Shown here piece by piece: positions 1-10,588 of a DNA stretch of 64,000 nt. The DNA lies in assembly GCA_016271365.2 (NCBI GenBank), contig CM057459.1, forward strand, positions 816,847,001 to 816,911,000, read 5' to 3'. Below the pieces are notes generated by a model. That model saw nothing but the letters and a program-made list of their open reading frames with translations. It ran no database searches and was not told the origin of the DNA. The stretch comes from Neoceratodus forsteri. Taxonomy: Eukaryota; Chordata; Ceratodontiformes; Ceratodontidae. The position numbers were made by a program, and so were the translations under genes. Within the stretch, counting starts at the first letter, position 1, and every line of letters begins with the position of its first letter.

Positions 1-1300
1 CTGTGTTCAGATGCTCAGGTTTTGTGAATTCTTGTTTAGTTATTACTTGTACTAATTTCTCCCCATTTTTCTGCCTTTTCCAAATTCACTTTCTTTGCAT
101 TGTATTTACTTTAAATAAAGAGTGGAGATGGAAAGGAGAGTGGGAAGAGTGGGAACCAAAGTGAGGAGATGGAGGAGAGGAAGGAGAGGGAGGAGAGAGG
201 AATGGTCATGCAGTCAACTGATGGGACGTGCTGTCTAATCCATCTGAAGAGGCCATGGAGTGGATCTGGAGCACCAGGTGTTGGAACTGACAGTTTCTAC
301 ACAGCAGAGAACCAGCAGCATCATGCAATGGAGGTACAACCATCAGCAGATGACCATGCCCCTGTAGGTCTTGCCCCTGTGCCTCCCCCCACCATGGTTG
401 TTCCATCACCTGAGTCTTGTGAGGAGGAGAAGTCCATGGACAATCTGTCTCCTCCACTCATCAACAGCAAAAGTCCCTTATTTGGTACTTTTTTGTTACT
501 GACCCCGCCAATAACAGTGTGGCTAGTTGCAAATAGTGTGACCTGTTTTCTTGGCTTTGAAAATGGGGCAACCATTGGGACACAGGTTGCCAGCATACCC
601 ACTTTAAGGTGAGGCACTGCCAGGAGTGGGAGGAGCATGTGAGTACTCTGAGAAGGAATGATACAGCTGAGAGGGGTGGAGGAGGTGGTGCCCCAACTTC
701 TTCTTCCATGCCTCATGGGGGTCAGCATAAAAGGAGGCATTGTGGCAGATCATCTTGCAAAGGACAGCTCCCGGTAAAGGGACACGGAGTAGATGGAGGA
801 CAGTAGGACAGGGAGCTGCAGGCAGATTCTGGTTCTGCAGAGGTAACTTTGAGGCATTGGCCTCAGATCCTCCTTCTACATATCTCTGTACAGGAGTCGC
901 AAAGCTGTGTGGGGGAATAAGGATGCTCTCCTGGGAAATTGCCATAAAAGCAAGTATTGAGGTGTTGCTCCAAAATCAGTGGAACATTCTGGAGTGTCTT
1001 GGAGAACTCCATGGTGGCATCTGACTCTGTTCCCAGGCCAAAGCCCATAGCCTAATTCCATCACTGTTATCCTTTATTCCAGCTATGTTATCTGTCTTAC
1101 TGTCTCCTACTCATATCTTCATATGTTGTAGCTTAAAAAAAAAAAGTAAATTAAAAAAAATTAAAACCACAAAAAAGGTACATTTTAAACTTTCGCTGTC
1201 CTGATTTCTGATACTGCTTTCTTCTGTCTATCTAAAATCTTCTGTCAGCTATCCTCCTTCTGCTGCTTAACAAAAGAGAACAAATTCTGATTTCATCTGT
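1..1300. other. Unassigned sequence
   Basis: I recognise no gene or element here. A purine-rich stretch (about 120-200) precedes open frames on both strands that overlap each other and match no family I know. They contain no catalytic motif and are probably chance frames or the remains of an old transposon. A poly-A-like run lies near 1135-1150. Confidence 0.4.
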
Positions 1301-1354
1301 ATGTTGTTTCCTTTCTTGAGCAACTGTGCACACCTTAACACTGTCACTGTCTTC

Positions 1355-2265
1355 TTCTCCCAGAATTTTTCTCAACTACCAGAATATATTGTGTTGCTGC
1401 TTTTCACTACAAGGTGATGTGATATGCTTCACTCACCACACCACAGTTCATGTTATGCACTGTAGGGAAAATTGTGAGAAAAGCACAATGCACATAAATT
1501 CTGTGCACCCAGAATTTATTTTTTTATTTATTTAGATTTTGTTGACCAGGTAAGTGCACTAGACAAATCCTGCCTATTTTCAGGCACAACCCGGGGGAAG
1601 GGGATACAGATGAATGCCAACTGTCCTTGAACCAGGTGAAACCATTGGTGCTATTTTTAGTGAATAAGGGAAATTTGGCCAGGACACCAGGGAAATTCCT
1701 CTACTCTTTTCGATAAGTGCCATGGGATCTTTAACATCCACCTGAACTACCACTAATCCAGGCAGATGGGACCTCGGTTTAACGTCTCATCCAAAAGATG
1801 GCACCCCAGAAATGCAGCACCCCTCTCATGCTGCACTACAGTGTCAGTACTGGGATATTAACCCAAGTGCCAGATGTGGAAACTGAACCCACAGCCCTCT
1901 GATCTCCCAGCGTCAGAGGCGAGTGTGCTACCTACTGAGCCACTGACACTGACAATTGCTTTCAGGTACCAGAATAATTACCTTGTTCTACTGCTTTCTG
2001 CCGCAAGGTTGAGTGCTATCATTCAGTCCCCTGCCACAGTTGTTGTTATGTACTGCAGGTGATATTGCGATAAAAGCACAACACTTTAGGGGAAATAATG
2101 AGAAATACACAATGTACATACATTTTGCTCTCTCAGAATTGTTCTCAAGTACCACAATAAATATATTGTGCTGCTGCTTTAAGCTAGAAGGTTGAGTGCT
2201 ATCATTTAGCCTCCCCCCGGCTACAGTTCTTGTTACGCACTGTAAGGGAAACTGTGAGAAAAATC
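1355..2265 (+). repeat. Degenerate tandem repeat, unit about 150-180 bp, three copies
   Basis: Three diverged units start near 1365, 1963 and 2143. Each begins with a segment like 'taccagaataa', followed by 'ttgctgcttt', an 'aaggttgagtgctatcat' segment, an 'acagttcttgttatgcactg' segment, and 'gagaaa..cacaatg'. The first unit is separated from the second only because a SINE is inserted between them (1512-1951). A second pair of similar units sharing 'cagaaatctgacatg' follows at about 2355-2570. The array is older than the SINE. Confidence 0.65.
1512..1951 (-). mobile_element. tRNA-derived SINE, near full length (family copy 1)
   Basis: Read on the minus strand, a tRNA-like head carries an A box (TGGCTCAGTAGG) and a B box (GGGTTCAGTTTCC). 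Then come a block with 'ttaaaccgaggtcccatctgcc' type sequence, a 'gatgttaaagatcccatggca' type core and an A/T-rich tail (about 1510-1533 on the plus strand). The other copies are at 4435-4692 (+) and 16955-17141 (+). The central block resembles widespread vertebrate tRNA-SINEs such as HE1/V-SINE types; that family name is from memory and uncertain. It interrupts a tandem repeat array. Confidence 0.8.
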
Positions 2266-2614
2266 TTATATGTTACTGCAAGTTGGTGATGTTCTGTGCA
2301 CAAGTCTACACAGCAGCTGAAACATTCTCTGGATATCCAGAAGTGGTATGTGTTTCCAGAAATCTGACATGCTTCTGTTGCTAGCAGGTGCTGCTGTGCT
2401 GTGTGAGTCTTCACAGCAACTGACAAGATACTCTTTAGTGCTAGGAAAATATAAGTGAATTCTCATGACAGCAAATAATCTTGGGATGCCCGTAAATGAG
2501 ATACACACCCAGAAATCTGATATGTTGCTGCTGTATTTTGTGAATGTAGTTTACAGCAAATCCTGATGATGATCTTCAACTAGAGCATCAGTTTGTAGTG
2601 ACCTACCAGCAAAG

Positions 2615-2908
2615 GTAAGTATTTTTGGTTGGTTTTCTTTTTGGTTGTGGGGGTGAGGGTATTTGAAACCATTGTATTTCTAATCATCTTTTGTTACTGC
2701 TTCTCTCTTTGCAGGCATTTATCATTTATCATTACTCGAATGACTGAATGTTGTTGTTGCGTGGGTCTTGCAAGGCTCTGGTTATTTAATTTATGAGGAC
2801 TTCTTACCATGGAAAGTAAGTATTTTTTTTCTTTTCTTTTTCTTAAAAGTTTTCCATATCGGTATGTCACTGTATAACTGTTGTCTGCTCATATTTCTCT
2901 TGTTTCAG
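2615..2908 (+). other. Cluster of consensus-like splice signals
   Basis: Two strong donor-like sites (AAG/GTAAGTATTTTT at 2614/2615 and AAA/GTAAGTATTTTT at 2815/2816) alternate with two pyrimidine-rich acceptor-like sites (ending CAG at 2714 and 2908). They would bound a 101-bp internal exon at 2715-2815. There is no protein homology, and AT-rich vertebrate DNA produces such sites by chance. A non-coding RNA exon is possible but unproven. Confidence 0.15.
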
Positions 2909-3389
2909 GTATTTTCTTTTTTTTTTAATCTCTTTTTATTTCCCTCTACACCCCTCCAGCTCCAGTTCCTTGGAGCACTATGGAGTCTACCCCTGCTTTC
3001 CACCTTACCTTGGTCCATCGTGATTGCCCATGGAGCTGCAGTTTTACTCCCTGGGCAGGGACGAGGTGGGGCCTGTACACCCCGATACTTCTTGTCTCAT
3101 TGGTTACAGGCAGCTAGGCAGGAGGAAGCACATTATTCTAGTTCCAGTGCTCCATCTCCTTGGTGCTGGAAGGCTTTTTCTCTGTTTCTGTGGCTGTTAC
3201 AAGTGCCCTGAGATCATGGCACATAGAGCTGATGTCCGTAACGTCCTCCCCACTGTGTCTGCCTCAGTATTTGCTGTGCCTCAGACCTCCGCCTGGGGCC
3301 AGTCAAGTGCCAGGATGCTGTCCCTCCGTCCCTCCCTGGAGAAGATGAGCTGTCCCTGGGACACTCTAGCCTTATCCGCTGGCCAGTCT

Positions 3390-3475
3390 TTTAGCTCCCC
3401 GGGCTCATTCCCAAACCCGGGTCACTGGTGCCATAAGTGGAAATCCAACTGCTGTGTTGATGGGCCGGCCCTGTT
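3390..3475 (-). repeat. Repeat family R2, copy 1
   Basis: On the minus strand this stretch aligns with 45055-45125 on the plus strand through 'ttggatttccactt', 'tgccag' or 'caccag', and 'gggaatgagccc'. About three quarters of some 60 positions agree by eye. The flanking GC-rich sequence (2940-3390) does not align. It is probably a short shared piece of an unnamed interspersed repeat. Confidence 0.4.
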
Positions 3476-3594
3476 TCAGGTATTTTCATGGTGCATGACA
3501 AATCATGCAAAGAGGCAGCAGCATCAGTTGGAGGACTGGAATATATGATTGATTGATAGAGAGGATGTGCTGAGTTTAATAAGAGAAGGTATGC

Positions 3595-3908
3595 CCCCTG
3601 TACGGTGACACTATTACAGTGAAAACGTTGATGCTGACAACATCGATATTTTCGCTGTAAAAAGTCTGCCCGAGACCCCGGCACTCAGTCTTCCAGTCCT
3701 GCACCCCCTCCCCAATCCAACTACAACTCAGAGTTAGAATCCTAGAGATTGGGGGGGTGCAGGGGCAGAGAACCCCACATGGGGGATTCAGGGTGCAAAG
3801 CCCTCTGATGAAAAAACAGCCGGGGTCTCCATTCAGATTTATATCAACCACAGGTTGCTGTCGACATAAATCCATCACTGTGATGGCAGTCGACAACTTA
3901 ATTGTTGA
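3595..3908 (+). repeat. Interspersed repeat family R1, copy 1
   Basis: This segment is repeated in reverse orientation at 37500-37745. Shared blocks, in order, are 'ccctcccc.aatc.aact.c.actcagag', 'cccacatgggggattcaggg', 'gatgaaaa' and 'cataaatccat'. The left end contains an imperfect inverted repeat around 'attacagtg...cgctgtaa', matching the hairpin in copy 2. Two copies with matching order show a genuine interspersed element, perhaps a non-autonomous DNA transposon. I cannot assign a superfamily. Confidence 0.6.
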
Positions 3909-3909
3909 A

Positions 3910-4430
3910 CCAGCATTGTATATCCATAAGAGAACATACAGTGGTGGAGAAGCTGGAAGAGGATGTCTGAGGCATTATTAGTCAGCAAGGTTCACCATAT
4001 CAACTAGTTAGCAGAGGTCAGAAGATGGCAATGGCTTGCTTACTGCAGGAGAGGACTTCATCTTGATGGCAGAATGAAAACAGACTTGAAGAAAGAAATT
4101 ATTTAGACTGCAGTATGCTGCATAATGGGTAACAGCAGACCAGAGAATGGAAAATAAAAGTAAAAAATTGAAAGAAAAATTAACTTTTTGAAATGATACC
4201 TACCATCATATTGATGAGGAGTCCTATGAAGACAAGGGAAAATTAAAGCAGCAGTACATGAATGTGGTGGAAAGTTTGACCTATATTTGTTTTCTAGTTT
4301 AGACTGCCCCTTACCTACTTTACTGCTTTTTTCAAATCTTAAATAATAAAAGGAGTGCTCCTTTTACTATGGCTTGGACCAGGATTTCATCAGTATTTTG
4401 GGCTGTTATTGCACATCAATAGCTTAAAAT
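3910..4430. other. Unassigned sequence
   Basis: Ordinary AT-rich sequence between repeat R1 and the second SINE copy. I found no motif, tandem array or recognisable open frame. Confidence 0.5.
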
Positions 4431-4434
4431 AATT

Positions 4435-4692
4435 TCTGTTGTGGCTCAGCAGGTAGCGCATTCGCCTCTGAGGCTGGGAGATCAGATGGCTGTGGATTCT
4501 ATCCCCACACCAGGCTCTTGGGTTTATATCCCAATGCTGACACTGCAGTGCAGTGCAGCATGAGGGGGGTGCTGCACTCCTGAGGTGACGTCTTTCAGAT
4601 GAGACATTAAACCGAGGTCCCATCTGCCTGTTCTGATGGTAATTCAGGTGGATGTTAAAGATCCCATGGAACTTCTAGAAAAGAGTAGGAGA
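4435..4692 (+). mobile_element. tRNA-derived SINE (family copy 2), 3' truncated
   Basis: It has the same head and core as the minus-strand copy at 1512-1951. The A box TGGCTCAGCAGG is near 4441, followed by a degenerate B box (GGATTCTATCCC). The 'gacattaaaccgaggtccc' and 'gatgttaaagatcccatgg' blocks follow. It stops inside the conserved 'aaagagtagg.gaatt' segment, where the tail of the CR1 fragment begins. The 3' third seen in the other copies is therefore missing. Confidence 0.8.
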
Positions 4693-4694
4693 AT

Positions 4695-5735
4695 TTTTTT
4701 ATTTATGAATAAACACAACAAAAAGAGAACAACATAAACAGTTACAGTGAAAATAAAGTGAAGTACAAAAATAACACAGTATCCCAATACCCTAGTAACC
4801 CATCCCTCTCCCTAGTGCCCACAAAGAAATCATACATATGATCAGTGTTATTTTTTTTGTCATTTCATTTTCTCTATTTCCTTCTGTTCTATATTCTGAT
4901 GGCTGGCCAGCCTTTGTCTATCTATAGGCAATTATCATACAAGTCAAAGTTCAAGATTCATAGGTTTCATAGGTATACAGAGCTTTTAAAGACAAAGTCC
5001 ATATGCTCGCCATACGTTTTTAAGAATATCCCACTAGACCATTATTTATTAAATAACTATCCAGTTCTCTCTTAAAGACTTCTATACTACTACTAACAAT
5101 TATTTCTACTGGCAATTTATTCCAGATCCTAGCGCTCTTACTGTCAGCCAGTACTTCCTTTTATTTGAACGGAATCTATCAGATTTTATCTGTAACGGTA
5201 TGCCCTAGTATTATGATTATGATCCATGATTTCCAAATCAAGCTGTTCCCATAATATCGGATCATTTAGGGCCCTATAAATCAAACACATATCTCCCTTA
5301 ATCTTCTGAATTCTAGAGAGTATAACCCCAGCGTACTAAGCCTATGGTTAAGTCCATCCCCTGTACTTCCTTGATTCTACAGGTGGCTCTTCTCTGGACC
5401 CTCTCAATCGATGCTATATCCCCTTTTTTAAATGGGGACCACAACTGGGAGCAAAATTCCAAATGTGGATGCACCAATGATGTATATAATGGCAAAAGGA
5501 CACCCTTATCTCTACTTTTAATATGTTTATTAATACAATATTGTATGCTACCCACTTTTTTAATTATCTGATTATAATCGGGTGTGAAGTTCAGATTATT
5601 ACTGATTTTTATTCTCAAATCACATTCCTCTGAGGTCTCTTTGAGAATTTTACCTCCCATTTTATAATCATGTAGAATATCAGACTTCCCCAAATGCATC
5701 ACACTGCACTTATCCACATTGAAAAATTAACCATG
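4695..5735 (-). pseudogene. CR1-like LINE fragment: ORF2 C-terminus and 3' UTR
   Basis: On the minus strand 5313-5717 reads as the part of a CR1 polymerase after the YADD box. It begins 'DKCSVMHLGK' (LINE form of 'KC.VMHLG'), contains 'LPLYTSLVHPHLEFCSQLWSP' type sequence and then 'ERVQRRATCRI'. These are standard CR1 thumb/C-terminal motifs. Several frameshifts follow, and AT-rich DNA down to about 4695 is probably C-terminus plus 3' UTR. The 5' end is truncated at about 5735, typical of LINE insertions. It is a dead copy. Confidence 0.8.
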
Positions 5736-5739
5736 CGAG

Positions 5740-6680
5740 GATGAGTAGTAACCATGGGGAGCCAGGGTAGGCTGTGGGAGGGCATCCAGGGGTTGGGTTC
5801 CATGGGCCAGGGTACATGGTCAGTGTAAGGTGGGATCGGACTAGGTCAGGGAGAGGTATGGGTGCTGGTATAAGTGGGCCAGAGAAGATGTCTGGCTGAT
5901 GGGATGTGGGTACTAGCATGTAAATGAGGGGGAAGCATTTGAGGATGAGGTGTACAAACATAGTGCCTAAGGTAGCAGCAGGCCAGAAAGGTTCAAGTAT
6001 CTTGGCTGCCCTTCAGAAAGTATAGATACCACTTTGGAGTAGTGGTAATGTCACAGACTTTGGTGGACAGGGTACAAGGTTTGCGACCCTGGTAGGGCAG
6101 TTGAATTAGGACCTGGGTGAAAGTGAGGATCCAGGTTCTAGGGGGCTCAATGCAGGCTGGGTTTGGGCCAAAATCAGGTTGGAAATAGTGACTCCTAGTG
6201 GTCACTGGGGTTAATGGTGGGCTGGGTGTGAGTCTGGTGGGAGGCCAGAGGGTCAGTATATAGACTAGCTAGGAGGCTGGGTGTGAGGGTGAGATGTGGA
6301 CAGAGGCTGAGATGAGACTAGGGGAGAGAAGTAGAGTAAGTAGGTAGAGGGGTTCCTGGAATTAGGAGGAGGAGGAGGAAATTCAGGTGGTGAGTCAGAG
6401 GTGAAAAGTCAGATGGTCCTGCTAGTGGCTAGTAGGTATAACATTCAAATGGAAAAGTGGGGACTTAGTAAAATGGTAGATGGGAAGTGATGTCACAAGA
6501 CAGTGCCTATATAGGTAGTGCTGAGCCAGGGTTGGTGGGCGTGGCAGTTGATGTGCACAGCTTGTTGATGGGATAACCCCCCTCACAAAGGTGCTGCTTC
6601 CTGAGGTGGTTTAATTACCTCTTTCGGCACCTGCCTAGGTCCCGCTCCAGGAGGGAGCTTTGTGTGTGAGCAGGCAGCTG
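5740..6680. other. Unassigned G-rich sequence
   Basis: The plus strand is rich in G and GGT/GGG words. There are short self-similar segments such as 'gctgggtgtgag' repeated near 6213 and 6270, and a short GGA run near 6365-6385. No coding motif is visible on either strand. It lies just beyond the decayed 3' end of the Tx1-type LINE. Confidence 0.4.
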
Positions 6681-6689
6681 GTTTGCTTC

Positions 6690-8020
6690 TTCCATTATTG
6701 TACAATGTTTTGGCCCTTTGCTATGGCCTGTTCCCAGTTGTATTTGGCATCATCTTCTGTGCCAAATGTTATACCTAAAATCTTTACTGATGTAGTTTTA
6801 CTGATGTAGTATTTACTGGTATATTGTTGAGTGTTTTGATATGTGGTAGCCTGGAATCTGGGTTAATTTGGAGACCGTGGCACTTTCCATAGTTCAGTTT
6901 TGCTCCTGAGATTGATTCATATTTTCTGAGGGTTTGTGTTATTTCCTGTATAGCCTCCTTGGTTTGTACGCTTAGGCATAAATCATTGGCATAAGCGCAA
7001 ATATTGTTGTGTCAGGGTGGCCATGCACTTTTATGCCTGGGATGTTCTTATGATTTTGTATTTTCCTAATGAGGGGGTCAATTACGAATAGCTATAATAC
7101 TAGATTCAGAGAGCAGACCTGTCTAACTCTTCTTTTAATCTGAAATTCTGTTCCTAATTCTTTATTTGTAAAGGGCTGTGCAAATGCTAATTTGTGAAAA
7201 AGTTTGATCCAGTTTATGAATTGTATAATACCATAACGGTGTAATATTTTAAATAAAAACTTAGGACTAACTCTATCAAAAGCTTTTTGCTGATCCAATG
7301 ATATAAGCCAGCCAGTACATTGGCGTGCTATACCTTGTGAAGTTATATCACTGAAAAATTGCAAATTGTGAAAAAAATACCTGTTTGGGATACCAAAGGA
7401 TTGCACTGGAGAGATCAGGTTTTTCATTATCTTTGTCAATCTTTGTACCAAATTATTTGATACGATTTTATAGTCTATGTTTAAAATGTTGATTGATATC
7501 CAGTTTTTTAAGTCAGCTCTGTCTCCTTTTTTTGTGTAGAAGAATTATTATGGCTTAAGAAGAAGGTACTGCAATATCTGAGGACTGTAATAGTGAATTA
7601 AACAGGATAGTTAAGACTGGGCATAATTTGTCTTGAAAAGTTTTATAGAATTCAGGTGTTAAACCATCCTTCCCTTGGGCAGTGTTTAACTTAAGATCAT
7701 TTATTGCTTGCTTTATCTCTATTGGAGAGATTTCAGCTGCCAGTAATGTGCCCATCTCTTCTGATAGAGATGGTAGTTGTATGTCCTTTAAGAAATCTAT
7801 GTCCCATATAGTTTCAAGTTGGTCCCCAAATTGGTTTTGTAAATATTTCCGAGCCTTTTCTATGATTTTCTTTTTATCAGATGTAGGTGTAGGGTCCTCT
7901 CCAATATTTAAAGGTTCAATTATCTTTGCTTTTACTCTATCTGCACAGCTTTTTAAAGTGCTTAAGGTTGGTCGGCACCCTTGTGTGCCAAACTGAGCTT
8001 CCATTTTAAGGCTCATGTAT
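6690..8020 (-). pseudogene. Tx1/L1-type LINE ORF2: reverse transcriptase region
   Basis: Minus-strand frames give the reverse transcriptase of a Tx1/L1-clade LINE, which copies element RNA into DNA at the nicked target. At 7555-8016 it reads '...LNTAQGKDGLTPEFYKTF', the L1/Tx1 form of the fingers motif. At 7092-7451 'ISLDQQKAFDRVS' is the catalytic domain-A motif with its Asp, and 'QIKRRVRQVCSLNLVL' is a decayed domain B. Near 6700-6790 a frame resembles 'VLGITFGTEDDAKYNWE'. Several frameshifts and stops break it, and sequence beyond about 6690 is not recognisable. The endonuclease part follows at 8100-8880. Confidence 0.85.
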
Positions 8021-8099
8021 TGTATTAAAATTTGTACATTTCTTCTTCTGTTTGCTTAATTTGTGCATCTAAATTAATTTACTGTTGATATTAATTTTT

Positions 8100-8880
8100 G
8101 TAGTTGGTTTCTCAGAGTTAAGTATTAGGTATATTGTTCTTTCGCCATCTAGGTGGCATGGCTAATGAAGAGGTTATTAAAATCTGCTTTAGAATCTATC
8201 CACCATTCAGTAATGGTCTCATATGCCTCTATAACAGACACCCTAGATCTTACTAGTTGATCCCATTTTTCTAAAAGTAAAGTGTATATTAGCAAATTAT
8301 TATTAAGTTTCCATCTGGATTTTATAAAGGAATCTGAGTGTAATGCAACACTGTATTTACTAGACACAGCTAGATGGCCAAATGTTTCTGTTGGAATAGT
8401 AGTTGCTGTTAAGATCTTTACATTTTTTGACATCAATAAATAATCAGTCCTTGACATTAGCTTACCTTTTATAAATGTTTTACCCCCTGTTGTTTTTATA
8501 GCTTCAAATGTTTCCTGTAAATTTTCTATGGTTGCTATATTTTTTAAACAAGCCATATCGCCGAACATCTTTCGAGTTTTGCACCCTCTAGCTTTCAGGG
8601 ATATGCCACAATTGAAGTCCCCCCTTAAAATAACATTTTTTCTGTGTGTAAAAAGGGTTGAATTAGTTTAAATAAAGCTAAACAAGCAACAATGTTTTGA
8701 GAAGCATAGTGGCTATTTAAACGTAATTCTAGTTCATGAAATCGAGCATCTACCATCAAAGCCCTCCCTGGTTCAATGTCCATGACATTTTAACTTTGAA
8801 GTCAGGGCCTTTCTATATGATAGCTACCCCGTCACATAGAAAAGTGGTTGGCAATGGGACAATATTTCCCACCCTGTTCT
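8100..8880 (-). pseudogene. Tx1/L1-type LINE ORF2: endonuclease region
   Basis: Minus-strand frames upstream of the reverse transcriptase show an APE-type endonuclease, which nicks the genomic target. 'GVAII' occurs near 8825, 'LRGDFNCGI' near 8615 (the GDFN motif) and 'SRTDYLLMSK' near 8450 (the S.IDYI.. motif). A 'GHLAVSS' segment replaces the usual SDH, and then comes 'SRWKLNNNLL', the L1/Tx1 linker. Stops and frameshifts occur throughout. The region ends at about 8880, where an unrelated plus-strand LINE fragment begins. Confidence 0.8.
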
Positions 8881-9327
8881 ATGGAGAGACCTTGCTCCAG
8901 ACACTGAGGCCAATTGAGAGAGCACATGAGCACACTTTACCATAGGTTTGGCAGGTTTACCACCAGGGCAATGGATGGAGCCTCACTGCAAGGTGCTCCA
9001 GGCCTTACAATAGCCATCCTTCAAAGTCAGATTAGCTTATCTCTCCCTGTGCCTTGCTTTTAAGCTATGGTAACCTGGGCCTCCCCCAGATCTCTGAGAC
9101 TTTCTTGCCCCAAAGACAAACAGAAGAGAGCTCAGGTCCACTAATCAGACACTACACGGAATACCTAGAGCCAGATCATCCTTAGGTCTACGGTCAGCCA
9201 GGGCAGCCCTACTCAAACTCTGGAACAATTTCCTAAGAGAAGTACAGGATAGCACCTCTCTAGAGGGCTTCAAGAAAGTGCTAAAATCATATCTAGGCAC
9301 TGGGTCCAAATGCTTCTGCCTCAGCTA
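8880..9327 (+). mobile_element. 3'-coding fragment of a CR1/L2/Rex1-type LINE inserted in the Tx1 LINE
   Basis: From about 9165 to the stop at 9325-9327 the plus strand reads 'IPRARSSLGLRSARAALL' and 'KLWNNFLREVQDSTSLEGF', ending 'KKVLKSYLG'. This is the standard C-terminal tail of CR1/L2/Rex1 polymerases ('...P.LWN.LP..IR...SL..FK..LK.YL'). The fragment sits exactly between the ORF1 stop and the ORF2 start of the minus-strand Tx1 element, so it is a later insertion. Its left junction is approximate, and the 8880-9160 part is only weakly coding-like. Confidence 0.7.
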
Positions 9328-10445
9328 AGGTCTCCCTTTAGCCTTTTTAGCCTTAGATTGTTCTGATGGTGGGTCTGTATTGTATTCCATAACTCCCGAG
9401 GTGATAGATGATGTATCTGAGTCACCTTCCTCATCCTCCATGTCTCCCCATTGTTTCCTTTTCATCAACACATTATATCTGTTTCTGGTAAGAATAGGAG
9501 ATTCTGATAACTTTGGGTCAAGTTTTTTTTTAGACTTTATTGATTTACCTGTTTGTACTACCTCCATAGGGGTTTCCTTGCATGGTGGCATGGTTCCAGG
9601 GAGAGGTTTTGTAGGCTCTTGGGGGGGTTGCCGTAGGTGTTTCCTCCCTACACGTACCTATGGGAAGGGGTGATGGGTTAGGTGTTGGAGCCGTGTCCCT
9701 AGTTTGAGAAGTGTCTGGCAGAGCTACCTGGGAATCTCTGGGGGGAAGGGGTTCTGATCTGGGGTTGAGACACTGGGTCCTTGCCTAGTTTGCATAACCT
9801 TGACTTGTTGGGTAGTAATCAGAGTTTTCTGAGCTTGCATGGCTCTATCCATCCTGTTGTGGGCAGCCCATGGACATTTAACATATGAGTGCCCTAATTC
9901 CTCACACAAATTGCATCTGAAAGGGTTTGGGCAACCTAAGCTAACATGGCCACATTCTAGCCATAAATTGCATCTTGGAAGGTTACAGGATGAGCTCAGG
10001 TGGGTTCTGGCACACATTTGTGGCATGTCTTGGGCTGACTTGGATAAAAACAGATTCCCATGTCCCTCTCTATGTAAAAACTACTGAGCAGGGACTGAAT
10101 ACCAGAGTCTGTGTGTGTTAGTTTTACCTTAATGTGCCACCCTCCTGTCTACACTAAATCTTCATGTAAGATAGGTATGGGGATTTGAAGAATTTCACAT
10201 TTTTGGTGTAACCAGTACTGTGCATCCTCAATGTTAACCCCTCATTCCTAAATTACAGGGTTACCATTTTCACTGTTGGTTTTGTCAGCAGTATAGGAAA
10301 CAATTCTGCCAATCATTTTGATTTCTGACCACTTAAAATTTCTGCCCACATTTTCTTCTAATGTTACATTATTCCTGAAACTAATACCATGTGTATTTTT
10401 GCCTTTAATACGTATAAAGGTGAAAAGCTCCTGAGAATTTTTTAA
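9325..10445 (-). pseudogene. Tx1-type LINE ORF1, C-terminal half with CCHC zinc knuckles
   Basis: On the minus strand this is an RNA-binding ORF1 protein. Reading 10440 to 10090 gives a folded domain with 'NVGRNFKWSEIKMIGRIV'. At 9724-10026 come cysteine/histidine knuckles: 'CNLPRCNLWLECGHVSLGC' and 'CNLCEELGHSYVKC', a pair of CCHC-type motifs as in Tx1 and some L1-like ORF1 proteins. A charged Ser/Lys-rich tail at 9325-9591 ends in a stop at about 9325. Stops and frameshifts separate the pieces. It pairs with ORF2 downstream (8880 to 6690). Confidence 0.8.
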
Positions 10446-10449
10446 GCTT

Positions 10450-10588
10450 ATTTCACCTGATGTTATATAATAGGATTTTATGAATTAGTATTTATTGTAT
10501 GTTTATTTTAGTTTATTTAATCTGTATTTTGTTAAAGTGCCTTGGTTAAAGAAAGGCATGGTATAAATAAACATTATTATTATTAAAA
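10450..10588 (+). mobile_element. Short LINE or SINE 3' tail insertion
   Basis: The segment ends 'aaagtgccttggttaaag', then 'ggcatggtataaataaa' and '(cattatta)' repeats. This is the classic 3' end of many vertebrate LINEs and LINE-tailed SINEs ('...taaagcgctt...ctatataaataaa' plus a short simple repeat). It interrupts the minus-strand Tx1 ORF1. Only the last 140 bp or so inserted, so the family is not assignable. Confidence 0.55.

Noticed and set aside
169..1064. Overlapping open frames on both strands
   Set aside because: They cover the same DNA in several frames, with no motif or codon pattern to prefer one. I did not call a gene.
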